A stretch of DNA of 64,000 nucleotides from Caulobacter sp. X (GCF_002742635.1 NZ_PEGF01000001.1:434001-498000); one strand, 5' to 3'; counted from the stretch's first letter, positions 45,856-56,696 are shown. The notes: generated by a model from the letters alone, not told the origin. Made by a program: numbers and translations.

Positions 45856-46611
45856 CTACAGCCGCCCCTCCTCCGCCAAGCGCTTGGCGGCGGCGTCGAA
45901 GCCCTTCCAGGCGGCGGCCGCGAGAGCGCCGCCCGTGCTGACGCGGCGCACGCCCAAGGCGGCGAGGCTGTCGACTGTCATCTCCGGTCCCCACAGCAGG
46001 ACGTTCAAGGGCTTGGGCGCCACGGCCTGCACGAGAGCCTTGATCTCCTCCGGATCGGTCACGGCGGGCGCATAAAGGCAGTCCGCGCCGGCCTCGGCAT
46101 AGGCCTTCAGGCGCTCCAGGATCTGGCCTAAGTCCCGCACGCCGCGCAGATAGCCTTCGGCGCGTCCAACGAGGATCACGTCCTGGCCCGAGGCGTCGAT
46201 CGCCCGGCGCGCCGCCTTGAGCCGCTCCACGGCCGTCGGCAGGTCGTAAAGGCCCGAGCCCGACCAGTCCTCGATCGACAGGCCCGCGACGCCGGCGTCA
46301 ATCGCCAAGGTCACGCTCTCGCCCACGCCCTCCGCGGTGTCGGAAAAGCCGTTCTCGAAGTCGGCGTTCACTGGCAGCTCTGTCGCGGCGCACAGCATAC
46401 GCAAGTGGGTGATGACCTCCTCGCGGGTGATCTGGCCATCGTCCTTGCCCAGGGACCAGGCCGCGCCGGCGCTGGTCGAGGCCAGGGCCTTGAAGCCCAG
46501 CTTCTCTAGCCGACGCGCGCTCCCGGCGTCCCACGGATTGGGGAGTGTGAAGCAGCCCTGGGCGTGCAGGGCGCGGAAGGCGACGCGGCGGGCGGCGAAC
46601 GGGTTGGACAT
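45856..46611 (-). CDS. Isocitrate lyase/PEP mutase family protein
   Basis: A 251-residue TIM-barrel protein of the isocitrate lyase/PEP mutase superfamily. The metal and substrate region reads PNPWDAGSARRLEKLGFKA, LPVNADFENGF and GLSIEDWSGSGLYD. The KKCGH catalytic loop of true lyases is absent, so isocitrate or methylisocitrate cleavage is unlikely; an oxaloacetate hydrolase or decarboxylase-like reaction is possible. The substrate cannot be assigned. It lies alone on the minus strand between lexA and comEC, separated from comEC by 30 nt. Confidence 0.82.
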   Translation of the reverse strand: MSNPFAARRVAFRALHAQGCFTLPNPWDAGSARRLEKLGFKALASTSAGAAWSLGKDDGQITREEVITHLRMLCAATELPVNADFENGFSDTAEGVGESVTLAIDAGVAGLSIEDWSGSGLYDLPTAVERLKAARRAIDASGQDVILVGRAEGYLRGVRDLGQILERLKAYAEAGADCLYAPAVTDPEEIKALVQAVAPKPLNVLLWGPEMTVDSLAALGVRRVSTGGALAAAAWKGFDAAAKRLAEEGRL

Positions 46612-46641
46612 GGCGAGACCTCCAGACTTTCCACCGAACCT

Positions 46642-48810
46642 CTAGCGGCCTTCGACGTCATCCGCTGTCAGCAGCCGGCTCCAAGGACGATCGCCGCGCA
46701 AGGGCTGCGCCCAGACGATCCGCCAGCCGTCGGCGCGATGATAGAGCTCAGCGGCCCCGCCCCGCGCGAAATCCTCCGCCGTCAGCAGGACGGTGTCGGC
46801 GCAGAGCGGCGGAATGCGTTCCGGCGCCACGGCGCGAACCACCACGACCTCGCTATTGACGCACAGGCCCGACAGGGTCTCGGCGTCGGGCGTCGCTCGG
46901 CTCCAGGCCAGGGACAGTCGCACCGGCGCGCCCAAGCCAGGCGCGCAGATGCGTTTGTCGCAGGCGTAGAGGTTCCAGGTCGTCGGCGTCAGGCCCCGCC
47001 TTCGCGCCCAAAGCTCCGCGCCGAACCGCTTGGCGTCCGTGCGCAGCAGGATGGCCGCGTCTCCGGATCGCACGGCGGCCGTCGCCCCATCGGCGGCGAT
47101 CCAGGCGTCGGGCGGCGCGGGTCTCGGCCAGAGCGCCACGGCCAGCGCCATCGGCGCGCCCACCCAGCGCAGGCGGCCCTTCCACAAGCACAGGAGCATC
47201 AGCCCCAAGAAGGCGATGACCAGCACCTGCGGCGGCGCGCTCGCCACGATCTGCTGCGCGCCATGGGCGTCGGCGAAGCCATTGGCGACGCCGACCATCG
47301 CATCGACGCCCCAGCCGGCCACGGCCAGGAACGGCGCGCCCAGGCCGAACGGCTCGAGCAGCGTGCCGATCGCCAGGAACGGCATGATCACGAACGAGGA
47401 CAGAGGCGCGACCGCCAAATTGGCCGGCAAGCCCCAAACAGCGACGCGGTTGAAATGCTGCATGGCGAACGGCGCTGTCGCCAGGCCCGCCACCAGGCTG
47501 GCGGCGACGCTAGCGGCCAGCCAGGTGATGCCGGCCTGGGGCCAACGGATCCACCAAGGCGTCGAGATCTCCTTGACCGGACGCGGCCAGCCTTCGGCCA
47601 GAGCCACCAGGGCCGCGGTGGCCGCGAATGACATCTGAAAGCCCGGCTCGCCGGCCGTCTCCGGCTTCAGCGCCAGGATCAGCAGGGCCGCCACGGCCAG
47701 GCCATGCAGGGTGATGGCGCGGCGATCGAACAGGATAGCGAGGAAAGCGACGCTGGCCGTGATCGCCGCGCGCTCGGCTGGCGGCGGCGCACCGGAGATC
47801 ACCAGATAGCCGAGCACGGCGACGAGGCCCGCGCCGGCGGCGATCTTCTTGCCCGGCGCCCGGAGCGCCAGCCAAGGCCAGGCGGCGACGCCCAGGCGCA
47901 CCGCGCCGAACACGAACCCGCCGACGATCGCCATGTGCAGCCCGGAGATCGACAGGATGTGCGCCAGGCCCGAGGCTCGCATGGCGTCGGTCTGCTCCTG
48001 CGTGATCCAGGCCTCGTGCCCGGTCACCATGGCCGCGCCAATCCCGCCGCTGGTCGGGCCCATCCGCGCCAGGATCCGCTGCGCGAGGCTCCATCGAAAG
48101 GCGTTGATCGCCATGACGACCCGCAGTCGAACCGGCGGCGGGTCCAGCCGCGCGTCCGCGAGCTCTCCGATCGTGAAGCCGACGCCGCCAATGGAATCGA
48201 ACCACGCGTCGCGGGCGAAGTCGTAGGATCCCGGCGCGGCGGGCGGCGGCGGCTGGCCCAGCATGGCCTTCAGACTGATCGCATCGCCGGGCGCGGGCGT
48301 CTCATTCTCGCCGATCGTCACGCGAATGCGGGTAGGCGTCTTTTCCGGCGGCAATCCCGAGATCGACACGGGCGCGATCAGGATTCGGGGTCCACCCGCG
48401 CCCGGACTGACGACGTCGACGACGAAGCCTTCAACACGACGCACGACGCGCTCGCCCGTCATGATCGGCGCCGCCACGCGATCGCTTCGCACCTTCGCGG
48501 CGAAGGCGCCCGCCGCGCCAAAGGCCGTCAGGCTCGCCAGGGCCACGATCAGCGCCGGCGCGCCCCGCGCCCGGAGCACCCACCAGGCGCCGCTGAGCGC
48601 TGCGGCGATGGCGGACAGCAACGCCAAGGAAGGCTCGCGCGCCGCCTCCAGATAAGCCGACGCTCCCAATCCGAAGGCGACCGGCGCCCAGAGAAAGGCT
48701 CGGACCTCGTTGGCGCGCAGTTCCACGAGCGCTAGCGACGCCAGCGCGCGAACAGAGAGCCGCTTGACCGCCGCCGGACGCGAGATATCGACAGCTTCCG
48801 CCCCTAACAC
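46642..48810 (-). CDS. comEC: ComEC/Rec2 family membrane protein
   Basis: A 722-residue polytopic protein. It has an N-terminal membrane pair (about 30-75), a DUF4131/OB-like periplasmic part (about 100-215) and the Competence domain with HILSISGLHMAIVGG (about residue 285) and at least eight further membrane segments. The C-terminal region (about 570-722) is where many homologues carry a metallo-beta-lactamase nuclease; here no HxHxDH motif is present. ComEC moves single-stranded DNA across the inner membrane during transformation. The start is GTG 48810. It is divergent from gltX. Confidence 0.88.
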   Translation of the reverse strand: MLGAEAVDISRPAAVKRLSVRALASLALVELRANEVRAFLWAPVAFGLGASAYLEAAREPSLALLSAIAAALSGAWWVLRARGAPALIVALASLTAFGAAGAFAAKVRSDRVAAPIMTGERVVRRVEGFVVDVVSPGAGGPRILIAPVSISGLPPEKTPTRIRVTIGENETPAPGDAISLKAMLGQPPPPAAPGSYDFARDAWFDSIGGVGFTIGELADARLDPPPVRLRVVMAINAFRWSLAQRILARMGPTSGGIGAAMVTGHEAWITQEQTDAMRASGLAHILSISGLHMAIVGGFVFGAVRLGVAAWPWLALRAPGKKIAAGAGLVAVLGYLVISGAPPPAERAAITASVAFLAILFDRRAITLHGLAVAALLILALKPETAGEPGFQMSFAATAALVALAEGWPRPVKEISTPWWIRWPQAGITWLAASVAASLVAGLATAPFAMQHFNRVAVWGLPANLAVAPLSSFVIMPFLAIGTLLEPFGLGAPFLAVAGWGVDAMVGVANGFADAHGAQQIVASAPPQVLVIAFLGLMLLCLWKGRLRWVGAPMALAVALWPRPAPPDAWIAADGATAAVRSGDAAILLRTDAKRFGAELWARRRGLTPTTWNLYACDKRICAPGLGAPVRLSLAWSRATPDAETLSGLCVNSEVVVVRAVAPERIPPLCADTVLLTAEDFARGGAAELYHRADGWRIVWAQPLRGDRPWSRLLTADDVEGR

Positions 48811-48972
48811 GCGGAAACCACGAGATTTTCGACAGCTTGGCCAACTTCGCCGCGGCGCGCGAAACCGCTAGGCCTCGCGGGAACCGCCATGCTAAGACGC
48901 CCCGCCCAAGCCGCGTCGCGGCTCGCGTTTTTCGACGCCGTCCCGGCGTCCAGCCTTGCAGCCTTGAAGTCC

Positions 48973-50385
48973 ATGTCGAACCCAACCCCTACAGGCGTCG
49001 TCACGCGCTTCGCCCCCTCGCCCACCGGTTTCCTGCATATCGGCGGCGCCCGCACGGCGCTGTTCAACTGGTTATATGCACGCCATACGGGAGGGAAGTT
49101 CCTTATTCGCGTCGAGGACACCGATCGCGAGCGCTCGACCGAAGCCGCGGTGGCCGCGATCTTCGAGGGCCTGGACTGGCTGGGCCTGAAGTCCGACGAA
49201 GAGGTGATCTTCCAGCACACCCGCGCGCCGCGTCACGTGGAGGTGGTGCATGAGCTGCTGGCCAAGGGCCGCGCCTATCGCTGCTGGATGACGGTCGAGG
49301 AGCTGGAAGTCGCGCGCGAGAAGGCCCGCGCCGAGGGCAAGGCGATCCGCTCGCCCTGGCGGGACGCGCCCGAGGGGGACCTGTCGGCTCCGCACGTCAT
49401 CCGCTTCAAGGGCCCGCTGGACGGCGAGACCCTGGTCGACGACATGGTCAAGGGCCCGGTGACGTTCCGCAATATCGAGCTGGACGACCTCGTCTTGCTG
49501 CGCGCCGACGGCGCCCCGACCTACAACCTCGCCGTGGTGGTCGACGACCACGACATGGGCGTCACCCACGTGATCCGGGGTGACGACCACCTGAACAACG
49601 CCGCCCGCCAGACCCTGATCTATCAGGCGATGGACTGGGCCGTGCCGGCCTTCGCCCACATTCCGCTGATTCACGGCCCCGACGGCGCCAAGCTCTCCAA
49701 GCGCCATGGCGCCCAAGCCGTCGGCGAGTTCGCCGATCTCGGCTACATCCCCGAAGGCATGCGCAACTACCTGGCGCGCCTGGGCTGGGGTCACGGCGAC
49801 GACGAGGTCTTCAACGACGAGCAGGCGATCAGCTGGTTCGACGTGGCCGACGTGGTCAAGGCGCCGGCGCGCCTGGACTGGGCCAAGCTGAACCACATCA
49901 ACGCCCAGCACCTGCGCAAGGCCGACGACGCCCGTCTGACCGCGCTCGCCCTGGCCGCCGCCGAGAAGCGCGACGAGCCCCTGCCCGCCGACGCCCGCGA
50001 ACGCATCGCCCGCACGGTCCCGGAAGTGAAGGAAGGCGCCAAGACCATCCTGGAGCTGGTCGATCACTGTGCGTTCGCACTGAAAGTCCGCCCGCTGACC
50101 CTGGACGAAAAGACGCAGAAGCAGCTGACGGATGAAACCGTCGAACGCCTCAAGCGCTTGCGTAACCAGCTGGCGGCCGCGCCGGCCTTTGACGCCGCTA
50201 CGCTGGAGACCGTGTTGAAATCGTTCGCGGAATCCGAAGGCGTCGGCTTCGGCAAGTTCGGCCCCGCCCTGCGCGGAATCCTGACCGGCGGCGCGCCAGC
50301 GCCGGATCTGAACAAGACGATGGCCGCCCTGTCCCGCGAAGAGAGTTTGGGACGACTTGACGACGCCCTGGCGCCGCGCGCATGA
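48973..50385 (+). CDS. gltX: Glutamyl-tRNA synthetase
   Basis: A 470-residue class I synthetase. The HIGH motif is FAPSPTGFLHIGGART (about residue 12-27) and KMSKS is KLSKRHG (about 245). The catalytic region IRGDDHLNNAARQTL and the C-terminal helical anticodon-binding domain are complete. The ATG at 48973 (MSNPTPTGVVTRF) was chosen; an in-frame ATG 84 nt upstream gives an unconserved extension. gltX and gltA lie next to each other, as in many alphaproteobacteria. Confidence 0.95.
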   Translation: MSNPTPTGVVTRFAPSPTGFLHIGGARTALFNWLYARHTGGKFLIRVEDTDRERSTEAAVAAIFEGLDWLGLKSDEEVIFQHTRAPRHVEVVHELLAKGRAYRCWMTVEELEVAREKARAEGKAIRSPWRDAPEGDLSAPHVIRFKGPLDGETLVDDMVKGPVTFRNIELDDLVLLRADGAPTYNLAVVVDDHDMGVTHVIRGDDHLNNAARQTLIYQAMDWAVPAFAHIPLIHGPDGAKLSKRHGAQAVGEFADLGYIPEGMRNYLARLGWGHGDDEVFNDEQAISWFDVADVVKAPARLDWAKLNHINAQHLRKADDARLTALALAAAEKRDEPLPADARERIARTVPEVKEGAKTILELVDHCAFALKVRPLTLDEKTQKQLTDETVERLKRLRNQLAAAPAFDAATLETVLKSFAESEGVGFGKFGPALRGILTGGAPAPDLNKTMAALSREESLGRLDDALAPRA

Positions 50386-50388
50386 GGC

Positions 50389-50396
50389 GCTATAAC
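50389..50396 (+). promoter_or_regulatory. Probable -10 of the gltA promoter
   Basis: GCTATAAC fully matches GCTANAWC and lies 4 nt after the gltX stop. A consensus-like TTGACGA at 50357-50363 exists but at 25-nt spacing, too far for a normal -35. A leader of about 50 nt and an AAGGGG Shine-Dalgarno follow before gltA. Confidence 0.5.
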
Positions 50397-50452
50397 GCAC
50401 CCGCGAAAACGAAAGTTGGACTGCTCGTTCCAATTTATGAAGGGGTCTAAGT

Positions 50453-51733
<1,281 letters not shown>

Positions 51734-51756
51734 GCGCTCCGCCAGGACCAAGGATC

Positions 51757-51783
51757 AGGCCTCGCTTCGGCGGGGCCTTTTTC
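51757..51783. terminator. Intrinsic terminator after gltA
   Basis: A stem aggcctcgc/gcggggcct with a TTCG tetraloop and a run of five T. It lies 24 nt after gltA and just before the convergent flhX-like gene end. Confidence 0.88.
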
Positions 51784-51786
51784 GTT

Positions 51787-52050
51787 TCAGCGGTTCAGCA
51801 GAAAGCCCAGCACCTCGGCGACGGCGCGATAGAGACTCTCGGGGATCTCCTCGTCGATCTCGATCGTCGAGAGGGCTTGAGCCAGCACCGGGTCCTCCTC
51901 GATCGGCACGCCGTGCTCACGGGCCGTCTCGATGATCTTCTCGCCTATCCAGCCCTGGCCAGAGGCGACGACGCGGGGGGCGCTGGTCTCGTCGTGCAGC
52001 AGAGCGACCGCGATGCGCGGCCTTGCTGTGGGGCCCGAAATCCCGCTCAT
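51787..52050 (-). CDS. FlhB C-terminal-domain homologue (FlhX/YscU-C type)
   Basis: An 87-residue cytoplasmic protein matching the small domain of the flagellar export switch FlhB after its self-cleavage site. RPRIAVALLHDETSAPRVVASGQG aligns to the part following NPTH, and VPIEEDPVLAQALSTIEIDEEIPESLY to the rest. Such stand-alone copies (FlhX) can replace the cleaved FlhB fragment in some bacteria. Its ATG overlaps the stop of the FliK-like gene by 4 bases (ATGA). The pair probably takes part in export specificity and hook-length switching. Confidence 0.85.
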   Translation of the reverse strand: MSGISGPTARPRIAVALLHDETSAPRVVASGQGWIGEKIIETAREHGVPIEEDPVLAQALSTIEIDEEIPESLYRAVAEVLGFLLNR

Positions 52051-53819
52051 GAGGCCTGGTCCACGAAATGGCCCAGGGCCCGGGCGTCCCTTACCGGGGG
52101 CGGGCCAGAGTGGACGGCGACCTCCGGCGTCAGCTCGGCCTGTCGCAGCGCCGCGCCCAGCGCCTCTTCGCCCGCGCGCAGACGGGCGATGGTCTCGGCG
52201 CGCTCGGCCCACAGCGAGACCCGCGCCCGCGCCCCGGTCAGGGTGACCAAGGCGTGCACCGGGCCCAGCGGCTCGACATCAATGGAAAAGCGTACGCGAT
52301 AGGTCCGCTCGACCGGCCCGACCATGGCGCCGCCTCCGCCGCCGCCGTCGCGGGTGATCTCGAACTGCGCCACCGCGACGCCCTGCGGCGTCACGAACGG
52401 CACGTCCAGGTTCAGGCGCGCGGGCTGCGGGCGAGTCTCGCCGGTCTCCGGATCGTGGTGGACCTCCCGCAGCGACGCGATCTGCATCAGGTCCTGCCGC
52501 GCAAGGGCGGCGCCGACGCCTTTCAGCAAGCGGCGGACGATCTCGTCAGGCGCGGCGTGGGCCGGCAACTCCGACGCAGAAGGCCGCTGCCCGGCCATGG
52601 GCCCATCCGCGAACGGCGGCGGCGGCGTCTTCGGCTTTCCGGAATAGGCGACCAACCCGCCATAGCCCCGGGCGGCGAGCGGCGCGACCACCATCGGCGC
52701 CGGGGGGCGGCTTTCATCCATCGCTGGCGAAGCCTCCGCCAAGTCCAGGAGTCCGAGCACCGTCGACACGGGCTTGGCCGGCTGCGCCGCGATCATCGAC
52801 CGCGAAGGCGCAAGGAAGGCGGCGAAGCGGGGCTCCACGTCGTCGTCCGACGGCGCTTGCGCCTGAGCTGCGGCTGGTCGAACCGACGGCTCAGCCTCGC
52901 CCTCCGCGGGCAAAGGCGGTCGCGGCCTCGTCGTGTTCGGCGCAGGCGGCCCGCGCTCCGGCTCGTCCGGAGCGGCCTCCAGAGCCGTGGGCGGATAGGA
53001 CAGCCCTTCTTCCTTAGCCCCCTCTGGCTCGAGCTGGGATGTCGCTTCGGACATCGCTTTCTGCGCGTTGGCGGGATGGTCAGCGACGGGATGATCAATG
53101 TCGACGGCCGGCGCGGGCCGGTCAGGCGCGAACTCGCCGCTTTCCGAGTGTTCCCGTTCCCCGACGGCGGCCGGCGCCGCCCCCGCCAGCCAGTGGCTGA
53201 GAGTTCCCTTAAAGACCAGCAAGGCCGCCTTCAGATCGGCGCTCGGCGACGCGGCCAAAGCCTCGCCGCCTCCCGTGGATGACCCGCTTCGAGCCAAGCG
53301 CGCCTCTAGAAACACGCCAGATTGCGCGACAGCCTTTCTCAGGCCCCGGGACGAGGAAATCTCGAACGCGCGCGGCAAGCGAGTCATCAGCGCCTCCGCG
53401 GCGCTCCGCACTTCCGCCGGCGTATCTGGGCGCTCCAGGACCGCGCGCACATCCGCCATCAGCGGAGCAAGCCCCCCTTGGCGTGGAACGGCGTCCGTGG
53501 CGGCGATCCGCACCGCGCGCATCAGACGACTCTCCTGCGGCGGCGCCCGCGTCGTCGTCGCGTTGGCGGTCCCGCTCGCCGATGAAGACGACACCGCGGC
53601 GCGCCCCGCGTCCCGGGTCCCCGCCTTGTCAGCTTGCTCGACATCCTGGCGAGACTTGTTGGCCTCCGTCGTGGGCTGCCCGACGAGTTCGCTCAACGTG
53701 TTGGTGACGTTCGCCAGGGCCGCGCGGGCCATGGCCTGCAGAACGACAGAATTCGGCTGGCTCCCGGGCGGCGCGGCGGGAGTAATCGGAGTCAGGGGCG
53801 CGGTCGGGTCTATGGCCAC
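52047..53819 (-). CDS. FliK-like flagellar hook-length control protein
   Basis: A 590-residue protein. The first about 430 residues are disordered, Ala/Pro/Ser-rich and without predicted domains. The C-terminal about 110 residues form a Flg_hook-like domain (LNLDVPFVTPQGVAVAQFE, RVRFSIDVEPLGPVHALVTL, RVSLWAERAETIARLRAGE). FliK measures hook length and triggers the switch in FlhB. The coupling to a FlhB-C homologue downstream supports this call. The start is GTG 53819. It lies apart from other flagellar genes, so it might be a second FliK-like protein; only a genome search would tell. Confidence 0.75.
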   Translation of the reverse strand: MAIDPTAPLTPITPAAPPGSQPNSVVLQAMARAALANVTNTLSELVGQPTTEANKSRQDVEQADKAGTRDAGRAAVSSSSASGTANATTTRAPPQESRLMRAVRIAATDAVPRQGGLAPLMADVRAVLERPDTPAEVRSAAEALMTRLPRAFEISSSRGLRKAVAQSGVFLEARLARSGSSTGGGEALAASPSADLKAALLVFKGTLSHWLAGAAPAAVGEREHSESGEFAPDRPAPAVDIDHPVADHPANAQKAMSEATSQLEPEGAKEEGLSYPPTALEAAPDEPERGPPAPNTTRPRPPLPAEGEAEPSVRPAAAQAQAPSDDDVEPRFAAFLAPSRSMIAAQPAKPVSTVLGLLDLAEASPAMDESRPPAPMVVAPLAARGYGGLVAYSGKPKTPPPPFADGPMAGQRPSASELPAHAAPDEIVRRLLKGVGAALARQDLMQIASLREVHHDPETGETRPQPARLNLDVPFVTPQGVAVAQFEITRDGGGGGGAMVGPVERTYRVRFSIDVEPLGPVHALVTLTGARARVSLWAERAETIARLRAGEEALGAALRQAELTPEVAVHSGPPPVRDARALGHFVDQAS

Positions 53820-53856
53820 GACGACGGCTCCGCGAGGGACGTTATCCAGAGATTAA

Positions 53857-53881
53857 GACTCGGACGTAAACCGCCAGTTAA
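53857..53881 (-). promoter_or_regulatory. CtrA-like half-palindrome and CcrM site before the FliK-like gene
   Basis: On the minus strand TTAA-CTGGCGG-TTTA (53881-53867) matches the CtrA box TTAA-N7-TTAA in seven of eight defined positions. GAGTC (53861-53857), a CcrM site, follows directly. The site begins inside the lpxB stop region. CtrA controls many flagellar operons; control here is inferred. Confidence 0.35.
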
Positions 53882-55056
53882 CCTTGCGGTGCGCCACGCG
53901 CGGTCAGGAAATCGATCATCGCGGTCGCCGCCGCCTCGGACGGGTCGGGCATGCCCCGCCCCATCTTGTCGAGCGCTTCGTATTGCTCCGCCGTTTGTCG
54001 AGCGCGGCGTTCGGGATTGTCCAACAGCTGGCCCACGGCGCGCGCCAGAGCTTCGCCTTCGCAATCATGCTGAATGAATTCCGGCGCGACGGCGCGACCG
54101 GCGGCGATGTTGAACAGGGTGATCCAGCGCGGCTTCATCAGGCGCTTGAGGATGGCGTAGGTAATCGCGCCAGTCTTGTAGCCGACCACCATCGGTCGAC
54201 CAGCCAGGGCCAGCTCGGTAGTCACGGTGCCGCTGCAGGCCAGGGCCACGTCGCCCGCAACGAAGGCATCGTCCTTGAGCTGCTCGTCCTCGATCACGTG
54301 GGCGCGGAACGGCCAGCCCGCGACCCGGGCCTTGACGGCTTCGACGACGGTGTAGGCGGCGGGCACGACCACCACCAATTCCGGCCGCTCGGCCTTCAGT
54401 CGGTGCACGGCGTCTTCGAAAGCCGGCATCACCCGCTCGATCTCGGACGGGCGACTACCCGGCAGGACCAGCAGCATCGGCTCGTCGGCGCTCACGCCGA
54501 TGGCGGCGCGAAGGCGGTGAGCGTCCGCGCGATCGAACCGTTTGGCCAGCGCCGAATTGCCGACGAAGACGTTCTCCAGCCCCGCGGCGTCGAAATAGGC
54601 CTTGTCCATGGGCTGGATCGACAGCAGCAGGTCCACGGCCTTGGCGAGCGTGTGAGCGCGACCCGCATGATAGGCCCAGACCTGCGGGGCCACGTATTTC
54701 ACCAGAGCAATGCTGGGATTGGCCTTCCGAAGGGCCTTAGCCAGGCGAATGTTGAAGCCCCAGCTGTCGATCAGCACGGCGACATCGGGCTTTTCGCGCT
54801 CAGCCAGGGCGACAGTGTCAGCCAGACGCGCCTTGACCGTGGGATAGGCTTTCAGTCCCTCCCAGATGCCCAGAATGGACAACTGGGCGATATCGAAGGG
54901 GCTCTGGATCCCCTGCTCAGCCATCTTGACGCCGCCGACGCCTACAAAGGTCACCCGATCGCCGAGCCTAGCTCGCAGAGCCTTGGCCAGGGACGCGCCG
55001 AGCGCGTCGCCCGAGGCCTCGGCGGCGACCAGCATGACCTTCAAGGGCGCGGTCAC
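53878..55056 (-). CDS. lpxB: Lipid A disaccharide synthase
   Basis: A 392-residue GT19 enzyme that joins UDP-diacyl-GlcN and lipid X into the tetraacyl disaccharide phosphate, peripheral to the inner membrane. It shows VMLVAAEASGDALGASLAKAL at the start, DSWGFNIRLAKAL, KYVAPQVWAYHAGRA, LLVLPGSRPSEIERVMPAF and the C-terminal ACSGTVTTELALAGRPMVVGYK. The start is GTG, overlapping the lpxI stop (GTGA). It is the last gene of the lipid A cluster. Confidence 0.96.
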   Translation of the reverse strand: MTAPLKVMLVAAEASGDALGASLAKALRARLGDRVTFVGVGGVKMAEQGIQSPFDIAQLSILGIWEGLKAYPTVKARLADTVALAEREKPDVAVLIDSWGFNIRLAKALRKANPSIALVKYVAPQVWAYHAGRAHTLAKAVDLLLSIQPMDKAYFDAAGLENVFVGNSALAKRFDRADAHRLRAAIGVSADEPMLLVLPGSRPSEIERVMPAFEDAVHRLKAERPELVVVVPAAYTVVEAVKARVAGWPFRAHVIEDEQLKDDAFVAGDVALACSGTVTTELALAGRPMVVGYKTGAITYAILKRLMKPRWITLFNIAAGRAVAPEFIQHDCEGEALARAVGQLLDNPERRARQTAEQYEALDKMGRGMPDPSEAAATAMIDFLTARGAPQG

Positions 55057-55895
55057 CCGTCGCCTCGCGGATCCACCCCCAGCACGAAAAGACCCAGCTC
55101 GTCAGCGGCGGCGATCACCGCCTCGCGATCGACAACCAGCAGGCGGCCAGCCTCGCCGACGACGCCGGCCAGACCCGCGCGCGCCGCGCGCTGAAGCGTG
55201 GCGACGCCGATCGTGGGCAGATCAACCTTGGTCTCCTGGATCGGCTTGGGCGCCTTGGCCAGCACGCCCCGCGGACGCTCGGCGGAACCCCGGATGGCCT
55301 GCGGCAGATCCGCGACCCGCCGCAGCATGGCGTCGGTGCCCTCCTGGGCCTCCACGGCGAGCACCAGGCCATCGCAGACGACGGCGCCCTGCCCCACGTC
55401 CAGCCGGCCGATCTCGCGCGCCACCATCAACGCCTTGTCGATGTCGGCCATGTGTTCGGCGCTGGGATAGAAGCGCCCCAGGCGGCCCAGAGGCAGGGTC
55501 ATCTCACCGACGACCTCGTGCGCGCCCTCGATCTCGAAGCCTTCCTTCTCGAACTCGTCCAGCACCCGACGAAGCAGGGCGTCGTCGCCCTGGCGCGCGG
55601 CCATGATCAGACCCGGCACGACCTTCAGGCCCCGCGCATCGGGCATCAGGGCGGCGAAGTCCGGACGCTTCACATTGCCGGCGAAGCAGACCACCTCGCA
55701 GCCCTCGGCCTTCAGCGCCTTGAACACCTTGCCGAACTCGCCAAGGCCCACGTCAACGCCCGGATAGCGGGCCAGGACGGGGTCAGCGAAGCTCTTCAGC
55801 CGCATGACAGCGAACGACCGTCCCGCCGCCTCGCAGCGCGCGGCGAGCTCGACGGGCAGCGACCCGCCGCCAGCGATCAGACCCAGCTTACGCAT
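55053..55895 (-). CDS. lpxI: UDP-2,3-diacylglucosamine pyrophosphatase LpxI
   Basis: A 280-residue LpxI. It cleaves UDP-diacylglucosamine to lipid X and UMP by attack on the beta phosphorus, replacing LpxH. It begins RKLGLIAGGGSLPVELAARCEA. It has VCFAGNVKRPDFAALMPDARG in the N-domain and CDGLVLAVEAQEGTDAMLRR with KAPKPIQETKVDLPTIG in the C-domain, where the essential Asp lies. The family was first described from this Caulobacter locus. It sits between lpxA (9 nt) and lpxB (overlap), completing the pathway order. Confidence 0.95.
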   Translation of the reverse strand: MRKLGLIAGGGSLPVELAARCEAAGRSFAVMRLKSFADPVLARYPGVDVGLGEFGKVFKALKAEGCEVVCFAGNVKRPDFAALMPDARGLKVVPGLIMAARQGDDALLRRVLDEFEKEGFEIEGAHEVVGEMTLPLGRLGRFYPSAEHMADIDKALMVAREIGRLDVGQGAVVCDGLVLAVEAQEGTDAMLRRVADLPQAIRGSAERPRGVLAKAPKPIQETKVDLPTIGVATLQRAARAGLAGVVGEAGRLLVVDREAVIAAADELGLFVLGVDPRGDG

Positions 55896-55904
55896 GACTT
55901 GAGC

Positions 55905-56696
55905 CTAGACTTCCCGCTCGGGCAGGCACAGGGGGCGATTGGCGTCGGCGCGGATGAAGTCGACGATTTCCATGACCTCGGGATTGCCCGCGTGGATCTC
56001 GGCCACGTCCTCCAGGCGTTCCTGGAACGTGCCTTCATCCGCGAACAGCAGGCGGTACGCCGCGCGCAACGCGTTGATCGTCTCGCGCGAGAAGCCGCGG
56101 CGTTTGAGGCCAACCAGGTTCAGCCCTTCGAGGTGGGCGTGGTTGCCCCACACCGAGCCGTAGGGGATTACGTCCTTGGTCACCGCGGCCAGGCCGCCGA
56201 TGAAGCTGTAGCGGCCGATGCGCGAGAACTGGTGCGCGGCGGCCAGGCCGCCCATGAACACGTAGTCGCCGATGGCGACATGGCCGCCCAGGGTCGCGCC
56301 CTTGGCCAGCACCACGAAGTCGCCGACCGTGCAGTCATGGGCGACGTGCGAGCCGACCATGTACAAGCCGTCCGAACCGATGGTGGTCACGCCCTTCCCC
56401 GAAGCCGTGCCGGTGTGCATCGTCACGTGCTCGCGGATGATGTTGCGCGGCCCGATCAACAGCTCGGTGCGCTCGCCCTTGTGGCCTAGGTGCTGGGGCG
56501 GCCCGCCAAGGTTGGCGAAGGGGTGGACAACGCAGCCCTCGCCGATCGTCGTCGCGCCCTCCACGACCACGTGCGACAGCAGGCGCACGCCCGCGTTCAG
56601 GGTCACGTCGGGGCCGACGATGCTGTAGGGGCCGATCTCGACATCCGAGGCGATCTTGGCCTCGGGCGCGACCAGAGCGGTGGGATGGATTGTCAT
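55905..56696 (-). CDS. lpxA: UDP-GlcNAc acyltransferase LpxA
   Basis: A 263-residue left-handed beta-helix acyltransferase that starts lipid A synthesis by 3-O-acylation. Hexapeptide repeats run from [19 protein letters not shown], with the catalytic His region [18 protein letters not shown] (about residue 120-137) and [14 protein letters not shown]. The C-terminal helical domain has [19 protein letters not shown]. The ATG overlaps the fabZ TGA (ATGA). It is of typical length. Confidence 0.97.
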   Translation of the reverse strand: MTIHPTALVAPEAKIASDVEIGPYSIVGPDVTLNAGVRLLSHVVVEGATTIGEGCVVHPFANLGGPPQHLGHKGERTELLIGPRNIIREHVTMHTGTASGKGVTTIGSDGLYMVGSHVAHDCTVGDFVVLAKGATLGGHVAIGDYVFMGGLAAAHQFSRIGRYSFIGGLAAVTKDVIPYGSVWGNHAHLEGLNLVGLKRRGFSRETINALRAAYRLLFADEGTFQERLEDVAEIHAGNPEVMEIVDFIRADANRPLCLPEREV

